Positions 34,136-42,777 of a stretch of DNA of 64,000 nt are shown here, piece by piece. The notes beneath the pieces are model-generated. The model made no database searches. It was given only the letters and a program-made list of their open reading frames with translations, and was not told the origin of the DNA. The stretch's first letter is position 1. Each line of letters begins with the position of its first letter. Both the position numbers and the translations under genes were made by a program. Origin of the DNA: Pasteurella sp049670895 (lineage in GTDB: Bacteria > Pseudomonadota > Gammaproteobacteria > Enterobacterales > Pasteurellaceae); assembly GCF_049670895.1 (NCBI RefSeq), contig NZ_CP187170.1; one strand, given 5' to 3'.

Positions 34136-35785
34136 TTATTTGAAGATGATATCGTCTTTTGGATCGTATTTAGAGGCATCTAATACTTTGTTTTCTTCAA
34201 AGTATTTTTTCAACATCTCTGCATCAATAAAGCCAGTATTGACATAGCTTGGGTGTTTTTTCAAGACAGGGTAGCCATCTCCACCGCCAGCACAGTAGTC
34301 TGGAATAGAGATTTTATAGGTTTTGTTTAACTCTAATGGTTTACCACCGACTTTGACATCAGACACTTTTTGTGCCGTACGGTCAACCACCATGGAAAGC
34401 CCTGCAAATTGTGGGTATGCACCGCTATCAACAGGTTTTAGAGCGACAACATTGAGGTAGTCTAAAAGCTCTTGTCCTGTGAAGTCTACGGTGGCAATCA
34501 TGTTCCCGAAAGGTTGCACGGTGAGAATATCTTTGTATGTTGTTTCCCCTTCATTGATATCATCACGTACACCGCCTGAGTTGACGATACCAATATCAGC
34601 TTTGACACGTTCCATTTGTGATTGTGCAATGAGACGGCCTAAGTTAGTTTGATGGAAACGGATAATTTTACGATCACCTACAAATTTGCCTTTCACTTCA
34701 CCCACTTTCACACCTAATAAGCGATCCCCTTCATCTTGGTAGGTTTTTAAATGTGCGAATACCGCAGGATCTTCTGCAATTTCAGGTTGGTAAAGTTTGT
34801 ATTCGGATTTACCGTCTTCTAATTTGACTTTGTGTTTTAAGTTAATTGGGATTAACTCATATTTCACTAAGTGAGTTTTACCATTTTTGAATTCAAAATC
34901 AGCACGACCGATGTATTTACCCCATTCGCCTGCTTGGACAATCCAAGTGCCGTTTTGGAAATCTGGTTTACATTCTTCACCTGGGGTGTATTTCATTTTG
35001 AATTGACCTTGGGCATCAATACACACGGTGTCATGGGTATGGCCGCCGATAATTAAATCAAATGCCCCTTTGTCTAAGGTGCGTGCCATGGTGACATCAC
35101 CCGGTGCATTGTGACCATGTTTCCCGTTGAAATAGTAGCCCATGTGGGTTAGGGCAATACGGATATCGGGTTTTTCCGTTTTGTTGATTTCTGCTAAGGT
35201 GTTTTTCGCTGTTTCGATTGGGTTTTTGAAAATGACATGGTTGACCACATCAGGATTGCCTAATTTTGCTGTGTCTTCTGTGGTTAAGCCCACTACAGCA
35301 ATTTTGAGATCATCTCTCTTTAACATCACATAAGGTTTGACCAGTGGTTTGTTGGTTCGCTTATTGATGACGTTGGCTGAAATAATCGGGAATTTTGCCC
35401 ACTTTTCTTGCATTTCGAGCAATTGCATTGGGAAATCAAATTCATGGTTACCGAGCACGGCGACATCATACCCAATCATGTTCATGCCTTCGATATCAGG
35501 TTTTGCATTTTGCATATCGGATTCTGGCACGCCAGTGTTGTAGTCTCCCGCATGCAGTAACACCACAGAACCGCCTTTGCTTTCAACTTCTTTACGAATG
35601 TTATCAATTAAGGTTTTATGAGCTGCAAAACCATACTCACCTTTACTGTTTTTCCAGAAATGACCGTGTGTGTCATTGGCGTGTAACACAGTAATATTGT
35701 AGGTTTTGTCTTGGGTATAAGCATAGGCTTGCCCCATTAACCCTAATGACAATGCGATTGCACTAAATTTTGCTAATGTTTTCAT
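34136..35785 (-). CDS. ushA: Periplasmic 5'-nucleotidase / UDP-sugar hydrolase
   Basis: It degrades external nucleotides and UDP-sugars, and in Pasteurellaceae such enzymes serve nucleoside salvage. The start at 35785 (MKTLAKFSAIALSLGLMGQAYA) gives 549 residues with a signal peptide, close to E. coli UshA (550) and recognisably similar throughout (TVLHANDTHGHFWKN, LGNHEFDFPM, GGHTHDTVC, NSGGVRDDI, TYKISIPDYCAGGGDGYP). It is unlike the NAD nucleotidase NadN of H. influenzae in length. It has its own leader region of 89 bases after tyrP. Confidence 0.92.
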   Translation of the reverse strand: MKTLAKFSAIALSLGLMGQAYAYTQDKTYNITVLHANDTHGHFWKNSKGEYGFAAHKTLIDNIRKEVESKGGSVVLLHAGDYNTGVPESDMQNAKPDIEGMNMIGYDVAVLGNHEFDFPMQLLEMQEKWAKFPIISANVINKRTNKPLVKPYVMLKRDDLKIAVVGLTTEDTAKLGNPDVVNHVIFKNPIETAKNTLAEINKTEKPDIRIALTHMGYYFNGKHGHNAPGDVTMARTLDKGAFDLIIGGHTHDTVCIDAQGQFKMKYTPGEECKPDFQNGTWIVQAGEWGKYIGRADFEFKNGKTHLVKYELIPINLKHKVKLEDGKSEYKLYQPEIAEDPAVFAHLKTYQDEGDRLLGVKVGEVKGKFVGDRKIIRFHQTNLGRLIAQSQMERVKADIGIVNSGGVRDDINEGETTYKDILTVQPFGNMIATVDFTGQELLDYLNVVALKPVDSGAYPQFAGLSMVVDRTAQKVSDVKVGGKPLELNKTYKISIPDYCAGGGDGYPVLKKHPSYVNTGFIDAEMLKKYFEENKVLDASKYDPKDDIIFK

Positions 35786-35874
35786 GGTAAACCTCTCTAG
35801 AGATAAAAAATCCATTAACTATATACTCAAAAATTTGTATCAAGCCAAGTATTTTTTCACTAAATTTTTGATGT

Positions 35875-37131
35875 TTAAGCCAAAAATGTAGGTAATACAC
35901 CAAATTGTGCGGCAACTTGAGCCACAATATTTAACACACCAAAGAGGATGATGAAATAAATCATAAAATTACCACCATACACACGGTACGAGCTTTCTTG
36001 AAAGCGTTGGCGTGTTGCTTTGGCTAATAAGGCAGGCACGATGGCTGCCCAAATGGTTGCGGCTAAACCAGCATAACCAATTGCGATCACAAAGCCATAA
36101 GGAAATTGCAGGCTTAATAATAGTGGTGGCAAAAAGGTGATTAAGGTGGTTTTTGTTCTGCCTGCGAGGCTGTCATCAAATTTCAATAAATCGGCAATGT
36201 AATCGAATAAACCTAAGCTGACACCTAAAAATGAGCTAGCAATTGCCATATAAGCAAAAAAGTTGAGCACGATAGCAATATAATCTGTTTGAATATATTG
36301 AGATAAAGCTTGGAGTAATGCGGCAATGTCCCCCCCTTTTTCAATGACTGGGGCAAATTGGTGACGAGGTAAATTCCCTTGAACGGCAAGTTGCCAGAAA
36401 ATATAGATCACTAATGCAATACCTGTACCAAGAAAAATGGCTTTAACAACAGATTTCGCATGGCGATCGTAGTATTTCACCAAGCTCGGCACATTCCCAT
36501 GGAAACCGAAAGACACTAAACAAACAGGCAAGGCGGTGAGAATATAAGGCACATATTGCGTTTCACCTTGTGCGAGGTGATTGAATAACACGTCGCTTTT
36601 CACGGAGCTAATTAGCCCACTGGTCGATAACACAAAAGCGATGATCATGCCGCCAATCAGTACGGTTGTAAAACGATCCACTGCTTTGGTCGATAGCCAA
36701 ACAAATGCGGCTAACACCAAACAGAAAATCAGTGATCCAAAACCACGTCCAATATCCACCGCACTTTCAGGGCTACTGAAGAGTTGATTTAAGAGATTTT
36801 GCGTGATGCCTCCGCCAGAGGTGATATAGGCATAGGTTAAAATATATAAAACGAAGGCAATGGATAACCCATTGAGCAAGTTCCAACGTTTACCTAGCAA
36901 ATCTTTCACAATGGTGTCAAAACTGGCTCCCGTGGGATAATGTAAGTTAGCTTCAAGGATCATTAAGCCCGATGTGGTCATACAAAACCAAGTGTAGGCT
37001 AATAAAAGAAGAGAGCCGATAAACCAAACGCCCGCTGTTGCCGTTGGGTTGGCGAGCATACCTGCACCAATTGCGGTGCCTGCAATAATCATTGCACCAC
37101 CTAATAAGGATGGCAATTTTCGAGTTGTCAT
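35875..37131 (-). CDS. tyrP: Aromatic amino acid (tyrosine) permease
   Basis: 418 residues with about 11 membrane helices. The N-terminus (LPSLLGGAMIIAGTAIGAGMLANP) is diagnostic of the Mtr/TnaB/TyrP family, proton symporters for aromatic amino acids. TyrP is the most likely member; tryptophan specificity cannot be excluded. It is transcribed divergently from ppa; the shared 202-base region holds a CRP-like site and a perfect 10-bp palindrome. Confidence 0.88.
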   Translation of the reverse strand: MTTRKLPSLLGGAMIIAGTAIGAGMLANPTATAGVWFIGSLLLLAYTWFCMTTSGLMILEANLHYPTGASFDTIVKDLLGKRWNLLNGLSIAFVLYILTYAYITSGGGITQNLLNQLFSSPESAVDIGRGFGSLIFCLVLAAFVWLSTKAVDRFTTVLIGGMIIAFVLSTSGLISSVKSDVLFNHLAQGETQYVPYILTALPVCLVSFGFHGNVPSLVKYYDRHAKSVVKAIFLGTGIALVIYIFWQLAVQGNLPRHQFAPVIEKGGDIAALLQALSQYIQTDYIAIVLNFFAYMAIASSFLGVSLGLFDYIADLLKFDDSLAGRTKTTLITFLPPLLLSLQFPYGFVIAIGYAGLAATIWAAIVPALLAKATRQRFQESSYRVYGGNFMIYFIILFGVLNIVAQVAAQFGVLPTFLA

Positions 37132-37162
37132 AAGAAATCCTACAATGTGATTAAAAAGAAAT

Positions 37163-37184
37163 TTGCACTATTTTAATAGTGCAA
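37163..37184. promoter_or_regulatory. Perfect palindrome upstream of tyrP
   Basis: TTGCACTATT (37163-37172) and AATAGTGCAA (37175-37184) are separated by 2 bases. It lies 32-53 bases before the tyrP start. The 2-base centre is too small for a hairpin loop, so a dimeric repressor operator is the likeliest reading. It does not match the TyrR box (TGTAAA-N6-TTTACA). Confidence 0.5.
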
Positions 37185-37219
37185 AAGTAAAAAGCAATAG
37201 ATTTTTTGTAAAGACGGCA

Positions 37220-37235
37220 TGTGATTTTTCTCACT
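37220..37235. promoter_or_regulatory. CRP-like site between tyrP and ppa
   Basis: TGTGA-TTTTTC-TCACT: nine of ten bases of the CRP half-sites TGTGA/TCACA. It is about 90-110 bases from either start codon, so it could serve tyrP, ppa or both. Confidence 0.45.
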
Positions 37236-37333
37236 TCGGCAATGTCTCAAGGCGATATCTCGACAACTTCCTCAAAATAAGGCTATAATTGGCTAGTTTC
37301 GTTTACAATTAACTTGAAATAAGGAATAGAAAA

Positions 37334-37861
37334 ATGGGTTTAGAAACAGTTCCAGCAGGTAAAGAATTACCAGATGATATTTATGTGGTTATTGAAATTC
37401 CTGCAAATTCCGATCCAATTAAGTATGAAGTGGATAAAGAAAGTGGTTCATTATTTGTTGACCGTTTTATGGCGACTGCCATGTTCTATCCAGCAAATTA
37501 TGGCTATGTGAATAACACCCTTTCTTTAGATGGTGACCCTGTTGATGTATTAGTTCCAACGCCATATCCATTACAACCAGGTTCTGTGATTCGTTGTCGT
37601 CCAGTTGGTGTATTAAAAATGACGGACGAAGCGGGAAGTGATGCGAAAGTGGTGGCGGTTCCACACAGCAAATTAACTAAAGAATATGATCACATTAAAG
37701 ATGTTAATGACTTACCTGCGTTATTAAAAGCACAAATTCAACATTTCTTTGAAAACTACAAAGCATTAGAAGCTGGGAAATGGGTGAAAGTTGACGGCTG
37801 GGAAGGCGTTGATGCTGCACGTAAAGAAATTTTAGAGTCTTTTGAGCGTGCGAAAAAATAA
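37334..37861 (+). CDS. ppa: Inorganic pyrophosphatase
   Basis: It hydrolyses pyrophosphate and so drives biosynthetic reactions. The 175-residue family I enzyme has the signature DGDPVDVLV, the KYEVDKESG active-site strand and KVVAVPHSKL. Length matches E. coli Ppa. AAGGAA lies about 8 bases before the ATG. A terminator follows. Confidence 0.97.
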   Translation: MGLETVPAGKELPDDIYVVIEIPANSDPIKYEVDKESGSLFVDRFMATAMFYPANYGYVNNTLSLDGDPVDVLVPTPYPLQPGSVIRCRPVGVLKMTDEAGSDAKVVAVPHSKLTKEYDHIKDVNDLPALLKAQIQHFFENYKALEAGKWVKVDGWEGVDAARKEILESFERAKK

Positions 37862-37872
37862 TTTATATTCTA

Positions 37873-37902
37873 AATACCACTTTAAGGAGTGGTATTTTTT
37901 TT
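37873..37902 (+). terminator. Rho-independent terminator after ppa
   Basis: AATACCACT (37873-37881) pairs with AGTGGTATT (37888-37896), followed by T(6)-rich sequence. Confidence 0.85.
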
Positions 37903-37931
37903 ATTTAAATTTAAAATTGAGCGAGGGCTTT

Positions 37932-38705
37932 ATGATTAAGTTAACAAAAAAAATGCTACTGGCTTCCTCAGTAGCACTATTTTTAAATGCTTGTGCTGAT
38001 TCCGCGAGTATTAACCAGCAATCAGCCTCTTCTTATTTACAAACAGTGAGTCAAGCACGTAGTCAAGGTGTGTTAGATACGAGCTCATCTACCGCAAAAC
38101 GTATTCATACGGTATTTAAAAAAATGGTGCCTTATGCAAATCAAGAAAACCATACAGGTTATCCTTTTGATTGGCAGATCAGCGTAATTAAATCGAAAGA
38201 ATTGAATGCGTGGGCAATGCCAGGCGGTAAAATGGCATTTTATACAGGACTAGTTGATAGCCTAAAATTAACGAATGATGAAATTGCCACCGTGATGGGG
38301 CATGAAATGGCACATGCTTTAAAAGAGCATGGCAAGAAAAAAGTGAATGTAGGGCAATTTACCAATGTGTTAGCACAAGTGGCTCATGTAGCGTTATCCA
38401 CCCAAATTGGTTCTGATGGTAGTGCGTTGGTGGTGGGGTTAACTAAAGAGTGGGCATTGGATAAACCTTATTCTCGTAGTAATGAAACAGAAGCCGATGA
38501 AGTCGGATTAATGCTGATGGCAAAATCGGGTTTTAATCCAGAAGCGGCACCAAAATTATGGCAAAAAATGCAACAGGCTTCGCAAGGTTCAAAAAGCGTG
38601 TTAGCGGCATTGTCGTCAACTCACCCGAGTGATGAAGATCGCCAACAAAATTTACTCCGTTTAATGCCTGAAGCGATTGCACTTTACCAAAAATCGAAAA
38701 AATAA
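37932..38705 (+). CDS. M48 family metalloprotease lipoprotein
   Basis: 257 residues from the ATG at 37932 (MIKLTKKMLLASSVALFLNACADS); lipobox LNAC at about 18-21 suggests outer-membrane anchoring. The zinc motif HEMAHALKEH (HExxH) and the third-ligand segment SRSNETEADEVGLMLMAKSG define an M48 peptidase, related to LoiP/YcaL of E. coli, which deal with envelope protein quality control. The exact orthologue is not decided. A longer reading from 37842 overlaps ppa and would lose the lipoprotein signal. Confidence 0.87.
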   Translation: MIKLTKKMLLASSVALFLNACADSASINQQSASSYLQTVSQARSQGVLDTSSSTAKRIHTVFKKMVPYANQENHTGYPFDWQISVIKSKELNAWAMPGGKMAFYTGLVDSLKLTNDEIATVMGHEMAHALKEHGKKKVNVGQFTNVLAQVAHVALSTQIGSDGSALVVGLTKEWALDKPYSRSNETEADEVGLMLMAKSGFNPEAAPKLWQKMQQASQGSKSVLAALSSTHPSDEDRQQNLLRLMPEAIALYQKSKK

Positions 38706-38735
38706 TCCGTCAATGATGGATCCAAATAAATAAGC

Positions 38736-38767
38736 ATGGGACGTGTAATAGACACGTCCCATTTTTC
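38736..38767 (+). terminator. Terminator after the M48 gene
   Basis: ATGGGACGTGT (38736-38746) pairs with ACACGTCCCAT (38752-38762), followed by TTTTTCT. The 93 bases to the next gene hold nothing I recognise. Confidence 0.85.
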
Positions 38768-38860
38768 TCTGGGCATCGCCCCTTTCCATGCTGTGGCGTA
38801 CAGGTTGTTTTATCACAAGACATAACTGGGCGTTTTGCCACTTGCTCACCATTCTTTTTA

Positions 38861-39343
38861 TTAGAACAATTGGCTTATGCTAAAACCAATCACAAAACTG
38901 ATGACCAAAGTGAACAGGCTACTCAATACCCATGCTCGAGTGGCAGTTTTAATAAAAAAGTGGGGTTTAAATAAGGCAGGATAAATCCCCGCCAGTGCGG
39001 CACCGATCAACCAGAAAAAATACACCACCCACATTGTCGCTGCCCCTTTGGGATCAGCCATTGTGCTAGTTGTGATTACAAAGAAAAGAAATAATCCGAA
39101 AGCAGATAACGCACTGCCTGTCACGGCAGCAGGGCGGACGAAAAGATAAGGCAGTATGGCACAAAGAAATGGCAGTAACAAAGCAAGAAGATTTGACCAA
39201 GCAAAATACAAGCTATCTGCGTGAGAAAGGTTTAAATCACGGTTAGAGAGATAGCTACTTAATATGGCATAAATAGCTATTATCACCGCACTGAGAAATA
39301 CACTGATTTGAGCAATTCTTTTTTCTGTCATCTTGTTCCTCAT
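38861..39343 (-). CDS. Hypothetical four-helix membrane protein
   Basis: 160 residues with four hydrophobic helices (about 12-32, 47-68, 74-92, 103-120, plus a C-terminal one at 135-158). No motif is recognised. ATGs at 39343 and 39331 (MTEKRIAQISVF) are both possible starts. It stands alone between terminators; function unknown. Confidence 0.6.
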   Translation of the reverse strand: MRNKMTEKRIAQISVFLSAVIIAIYAILSSYLSNRDLNLSHADSLYFAWSNLLALLLPFLCAILPYLFVRPAAVTGSALSAFGLFLFFVITTSTMADPKGAATMWVVYFFWLIGAALAGIYPALFKPHFFIKTATRAWVLSSLFTLVISFVIGFSISQLF

Positions 39344-39493
39344 GATCTGAATGAAGTAAAAGCAACGCTGGCATTATCCTCATAAGAGAGGTAATGATCA
39401 AACGTTTTCAGGTGAATAAGGTGAAATAGACGAAAACACTGGGAAAGAGGCCTTATCGAAGGAATAAGGGCATAGTCGTGCTCACAGATAGAA

Positions 39494-39522
39494 AAAAGTG
39501 CGGTCATTTTTGCCGCACTTTT
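39494..39522 (-). terminator. Terminator after tonB
   Basis: AAAAGTGCGG (39494-39503) pairs with CCGCACTTTT (39513-39522). On the minus strand it ends in six T. The left arm is a complete uptake signal core; the right one has lost one base of it. Confidence 0.8.
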
Positions 39523-39525
39523 AGA

Positions 39526-40296
39526 TTAATTAGTGATTTTGAAGCTGACAGGGACACTCACTTCATTTGCCATCCCTGCAGGGATTGGACCAATTGGGCG
39601 GGCGTTATTGACCGCAACCAATGCCGCATTATCCAGTTCTTCTGAACCTGAAGATTTTGTGATCCTCGCATTGCTGATCACCCCAGCATTATTAATATGG
39701 AATGTGACAGTGACCACACCTTGTTTACGCATCATGCGTGCACGATTTGGATAACGCTTGTGCTTTTCAATTTCTCGGCGTAAAGCGGAACGATAAGCAT
39801 TGACTTCATTGGTGCTTGTGCCTTTACCGACTAAATTAGGGTTGTTGCTCGTGACATTACCCGTTGTCGTTGCCGCCTGATTGATGGAAGAATCCGAATC
39901 AATTTGACGATCTGATTTTGGTAAGTCTCTCGGATCTTTTTTCGGTTTCTTCGGTTTTTCTTTTGGCTTTTCTTTCGGTTTTTCCTTTGGTTTTTCCTTC
40001 GGCTTTTCTTTTGGTTTTTCGACTTCTTTCGGTGGTTCAGGTTTCACCGTCGGATCAGGAATTTCTTCTTTGGCGAGTTCTGGTTCAGCAGCAGGCGGTT
40101 CTGGTTCAGGCTCAGGTTCGGCTAACACCGTTGCTGCCAGCATTTCCATTGAAATATGGGTGGATATGGTATCAGCGGCAAAGCCATTTGCACTGTCATC
40201 GTCTTTCTGCACAATCCAATAAAGGAAAGAAACAAAGCTTGCGTGAAAAAGCAATGAAATGGCAAAACCGATGAAAGAACGACTTTTATCTATCAT
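39526..40296 (-). CDS. tonB: Energy-transducing protein TonB
   Basis: It couples the proton motive force, via ExbB/ExbD, to outer-membrane receptors for iron and heme. 256 residues: N-terminal membrane anchor (about 8-25), a Pro/Glu/Lys spacer with five KPKE repeats (near 96-115), and a C-terminal TonB domain with RREIEKHKRYPNRARMMRKQGVVTVTFHINNAG. The spacer should reach across the periplasm. It overlaps the exbD stop by 4 bases in the exbB-exbD-tonB operon. Confidence 0.95.
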   Translation of the reverse strand: MIDKSRSFIGFAISLLFHASFVSFLYWIVQKDDDSANGFAADTISTHISMEMLAATVLAEPEPEPEPPAAEPELAKEEIPDPTVKPEPPKEVEKPKEKPKEKPKEKPKEKPKEKPKKPKKDPRDLPKSDRQIDSDSSINQAATTTGNVTSNNPNLVGKGTSTNEVNAYRSALRREIEKHKRYPNRARMMRKQGVVTVTFHINNAGVISNARITKSSGSEELDNAALVAVNNARPIGPIPAGMANEVSVPVSFKITN

Positions 40297-40682
40297 TGAG
40301 TAGCCTTTTCTTTAACAGTAACAATGGCAACGTTTTTGATTTCGTTTTTTGCCATCATATCAGTAATAGAAACAAAGTCTTGGAATGTAGATTTGGCATC
40401 CACTTTTAACGTCACTTTTTGATCTTTTGGCCAAGAGCTGATTTCTTTTTCTAATGCTTCTACACTGATAGGTTGATCATTGAAGAAGATGTCACCGTTT
40501 TCGGTAACAGTGAGGAGTTTTGCTAAATCATCGGAGCGAAATGCCACCGTTGAACTCGCTTTAGGTACATTCACTTGAATTTTCCCTTGGGAAATAAAGG
40601 AGGCAGTAATCAGTACAATGGCGAGTAATACCAACATAATGTCGATAAAAGGGATAATGTTGATTTCATCAAACTTTTTCAT
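40293..40682 (-). CDS. exbD: Biopolymer transport protein ExbD
   Basis: 129 residues: a single N-terminal helix with the essential Asp in EINIIPFIDIMLVLLAIVLITASFI, then a periplasmic domain. It forms the proton channel with ExbB. It is 9 bases after exbB. Confidence 0.96.
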   Translation of the reverse strand: MKKFDEINIIPFIDIMLVLLAIVLITASFISQGKIQVNVPKASSTVAFRSDDLAKLLTVTENGDIFFNDQPISVEALEKEISSWPKDQKVTLKVDAKSTFQDFVSITDMMAKNEIKNVAIVTVKEKATQ

Positions 40683-40691
40683 GATTATCCC

Positions 40692-41150
40692 CTAGTCTTG
40701 TTGTTTGGCTTTTTTCTCGTTGAGGGCAAACCATTTCAGGCGATTCACTTCGACTTTACGCCCTAAACCGTTATAAAAAACCATGGATGGAATGGCGACT
40801 AAAATCCCCACGGCAGTGGCTTTTAAGGCGAGGGATAAATGCACCATGATCGCCGCCGCATCAATTTCACCACCAGAATGACCTAATTCATAGAATGTTA
40901 AAAGAATCCCGATAACCGTACCTAATAGACCGACATAAGGGGAGTTTGAACCAATGGTAGAAATAGTGGTGAGATTGCGTTGTAAATCAATTTCAAGTTC
41001 ATGTACGTTATCATAAGCCGCGACATTGACTCGGTTTAAAAATAAGAAACGTTCAATCACAAACCAGACCATAATAAAGCTCATGAAAGCCAGTAAACCT
41101 AAAATAATATAGTCAATATATTGTTGTAAGAATTGGAATAATTGTGGCAT
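40692..41150 (-). CDS. exbB: Biopolymer transport protein ExbB
   Basis: 152 residues with three membrane helices and the MotA/TolQ/ExbB signature (IGSNSPYVGLLGTVIGILLTFYELG...VHLSLALKATAVGILVAIPSMVFYN). The short ExbB form is typical of Pasteurellaceae. First gene of exbB-exbD-tonB, with a possible Fur site upstream. Confidence 0.96.
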   Translation of the reverse strand: MPQLFQFLQQYIDYIILGLLAFMSFIMVWFVIERFLFLNRVNVAAYDNVHELEIDLQRNLTTISTIGSNSPYVGLLGTVIGILLTFYELGHSGGEIDAAAIMVHLSLALKATAVGILVAIPSMVFYNGLGRKVEVNRLKWFALNEKKAKQQD

Positions 41151-41183
41151 ACCTAAACATCCTTTAATTAATTTGTAGCGAAA

Positions 41184-41228
41184 AATAAGCTTGCTTATTA
41201 TACGTTATTGAGAATTAATTTCAATTGC
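41184..41228 (-). promoter_or_regulatory. Possible Fur box and palindrome upstream of exbB
   Basis: A 19-base stretch at 41210-41228 (GAGAATTAATTTCAATTGC on the plus strand) matches the Fur consensus at 11 of 19 positions, and iron control of exb/tonB is expected. Nearer the gene, AATAAGC-TT-GCTTATT (41184-41199) is a perfect palindrome. Neither is decisive. Confidence 0.4.
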
Positions 41229-41383
41229 AAGATTCTAGCATAAAGAAAAAAGAGAGGTAAATAAAAAAACAATATATAAGGTGTGGGTTATTGGTTGAAA
41301 AATGATATAAATTAGCAAGCAATAAGGAGAAAGAAAACTCGTAAAATACAGTGGTTAATCTTTTACGAGTTTTCAAAGTGCGG

Positions 41384-42643
41384 TTAAATTTTGACGACTT
41401 TTGCCTGCTTGATCATGTTATCACCTACCTCTAAGATAGTGATTTGTAAGCCATTAATCTCGCAAACCGTGCCTTCTTCAGGGATTTCTTCTAAATGTTC
41501 TAAAATAAGCCCATTGAAGGTGCGGGCTTCTTCCGTATCTAAATTCCAGTCAAATAACTTATTCAGATCCCGTAAGTTAGCAGACCCTTCAATAATGAGT
41601 GAACCGTCGGATTGTTGTACGACTTCTTCATCAATAGAAGGTGCGGTTGAGGTGGTAAATTCGCCGACAATTTCCTCTAAAATATCTTCAAGCGTGACTA
41701 AACCTTTAATATCACCATATTCATCTACCACTAAACCAATGCGTTCTTTATTATTGCGGAAATTAAGGAGCTGTGCATTCAGTGCGGTGCCTTCAGGAAT
41801 GAAATAGACTTCATCTGCTGCCCGAATTAAGGTTTCTTTTGTGAATTCATTTTTATCTAGCATTAAACGATAGGCTTCTCGAACCCGCAACATACCCAAA
41901 ATATTTTCGTCCATACTCCCTTTGTAGAGCACCACTCGACCATGGGCGGCATGATTCAGCTGACGCATAATGGATTTCCAATCATCATCAATATCAATCC
42001 CGCCAATATCATTGCGTGGCACCATAATGTGGTCGACGGTTACTTCTTCTAGATCAAGGATGGAAAGAAGCATTTCTTGGTGTGCAGAGGGAATAAATTT
42101 GCCTGATTCATTGACAATCGCACGCAATTCTTCAGGGCTAAGGGAATGGACTTTATTTTCTGATTTCAACCGCAATAAACTTAAAATCCCTTGGATAATC
42201 AAGTTGATCAAATACACAACGGGGATAAAAAAACGTAAAAAAACGGACAGCAAATGGCTTGAGGTAAATGCCACTTTTTCGGGGTAACGTGCGGCAATGG
42301 TTTTCGGTAAAATTTCAGCAAAAATCAGCATAATAAAGGTGAGCACCCCTGTTGCAATCGCCACACCAGCATCGCCATATAACCGCATACCAATAATGGT
42401 TGTGATAGCAGAGGCACTAATATTGACCAAGTTATTGCAAATCAAAATCAGGCTGAGCAAGACATCTGTTTTTTTGAGCAGTTTTTCTGCTTTTTTTGCC
42501 CCTTTATGCCCTTTCTCGGCTAAGTGGCGAAGACGATAGCGATTCGCTGCTAATAAACCTGTTTCGGAACCCGAAAAATAGGCAGAGATAATAAGTAAAA
42601 TGATGAGTGTAATAAAGAGGGTACTAAGGGGAATACTGTCCAA
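41384..42643 (-). CDS. CorB/YfjD-type CNNM-CBS membrane protein (UPF0053)
   Basis: 419 residues: a DUF21 membrane domain with about four helices (residues 7-170), two CBS domains (MVPRNDIGGIDI...; PEGTALNAQLLNFRNNKERIGLVVDEYGDIKGLVTLEDILEEIVGEF), and a C-terminal CorC/HlyC domain. The family is linked to Mg2+/Co2+ transport or resistance. Its place beside a YpjD-type gene and ffh is as in E. coli (ffh-ypjD-yfjD) and H. influenzae. An uptake signal core lies just after the stop. Confidence 0.88.
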   Translation of the reverse strand: MDSIPLSTLFITLIILLIISAYFSGSETGLLAANRYRLRHLAEKGHKGAKKAEKLLKKTDVLLSLILICNNLVNISASAITTIIGMRLYGDAGVAIATGVLTFIMLIFAEILPKTIAARYPEKVAFTSSHLLSVFLRFFIPVVYLINLIIQGILSLLRLKSENKVHSLSPEELRAIVNESGKFIPSAHQEMLLSILDLEEVTVDHIMVPRNDIGGIDIDDDWKSIMRQLNHAAHGRVVLYKGSMDENILGMLRVREAYRLMLDKNEFTKETLIRAADEVYFIPEGTALNAQLLNFRNNKERIGLVVDEYGDIKGLVTLEDILEEIVGEFTTSTAPSIDEEVVQQSDGSLIIEGSANLRDLNKLFDWNLDTEEARTFNGLILEHLEEIPEEGTVCEINGLQITILEVGDNMIKQAKVVKI

Positions 42644-42777
42644 AATGCATCCTTTTGTGAGTTAATCAAAATTCAATAAAATTAAAATGGTTAGCCACCA
42701 TAAAATGGGAAAAGTGCGGTGCTTTTTCTTATTTTTTAACCGCCCTTTTGGCGAACATAAGCATAAAGAAATATTGT

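Noticed and set aside
38661..38852. A 63-codon minus-strand frame after the M48 gene
   Set aside because: It runs across the terminator hairpin and into the end of the M48 gene, with no recognisable product.
41377..41385. Uptake signal after the CorB-type gene as a terminator
   Set aside because: Only one copy is present and no matching arm was found; it is an uptake signal without a hairpin.
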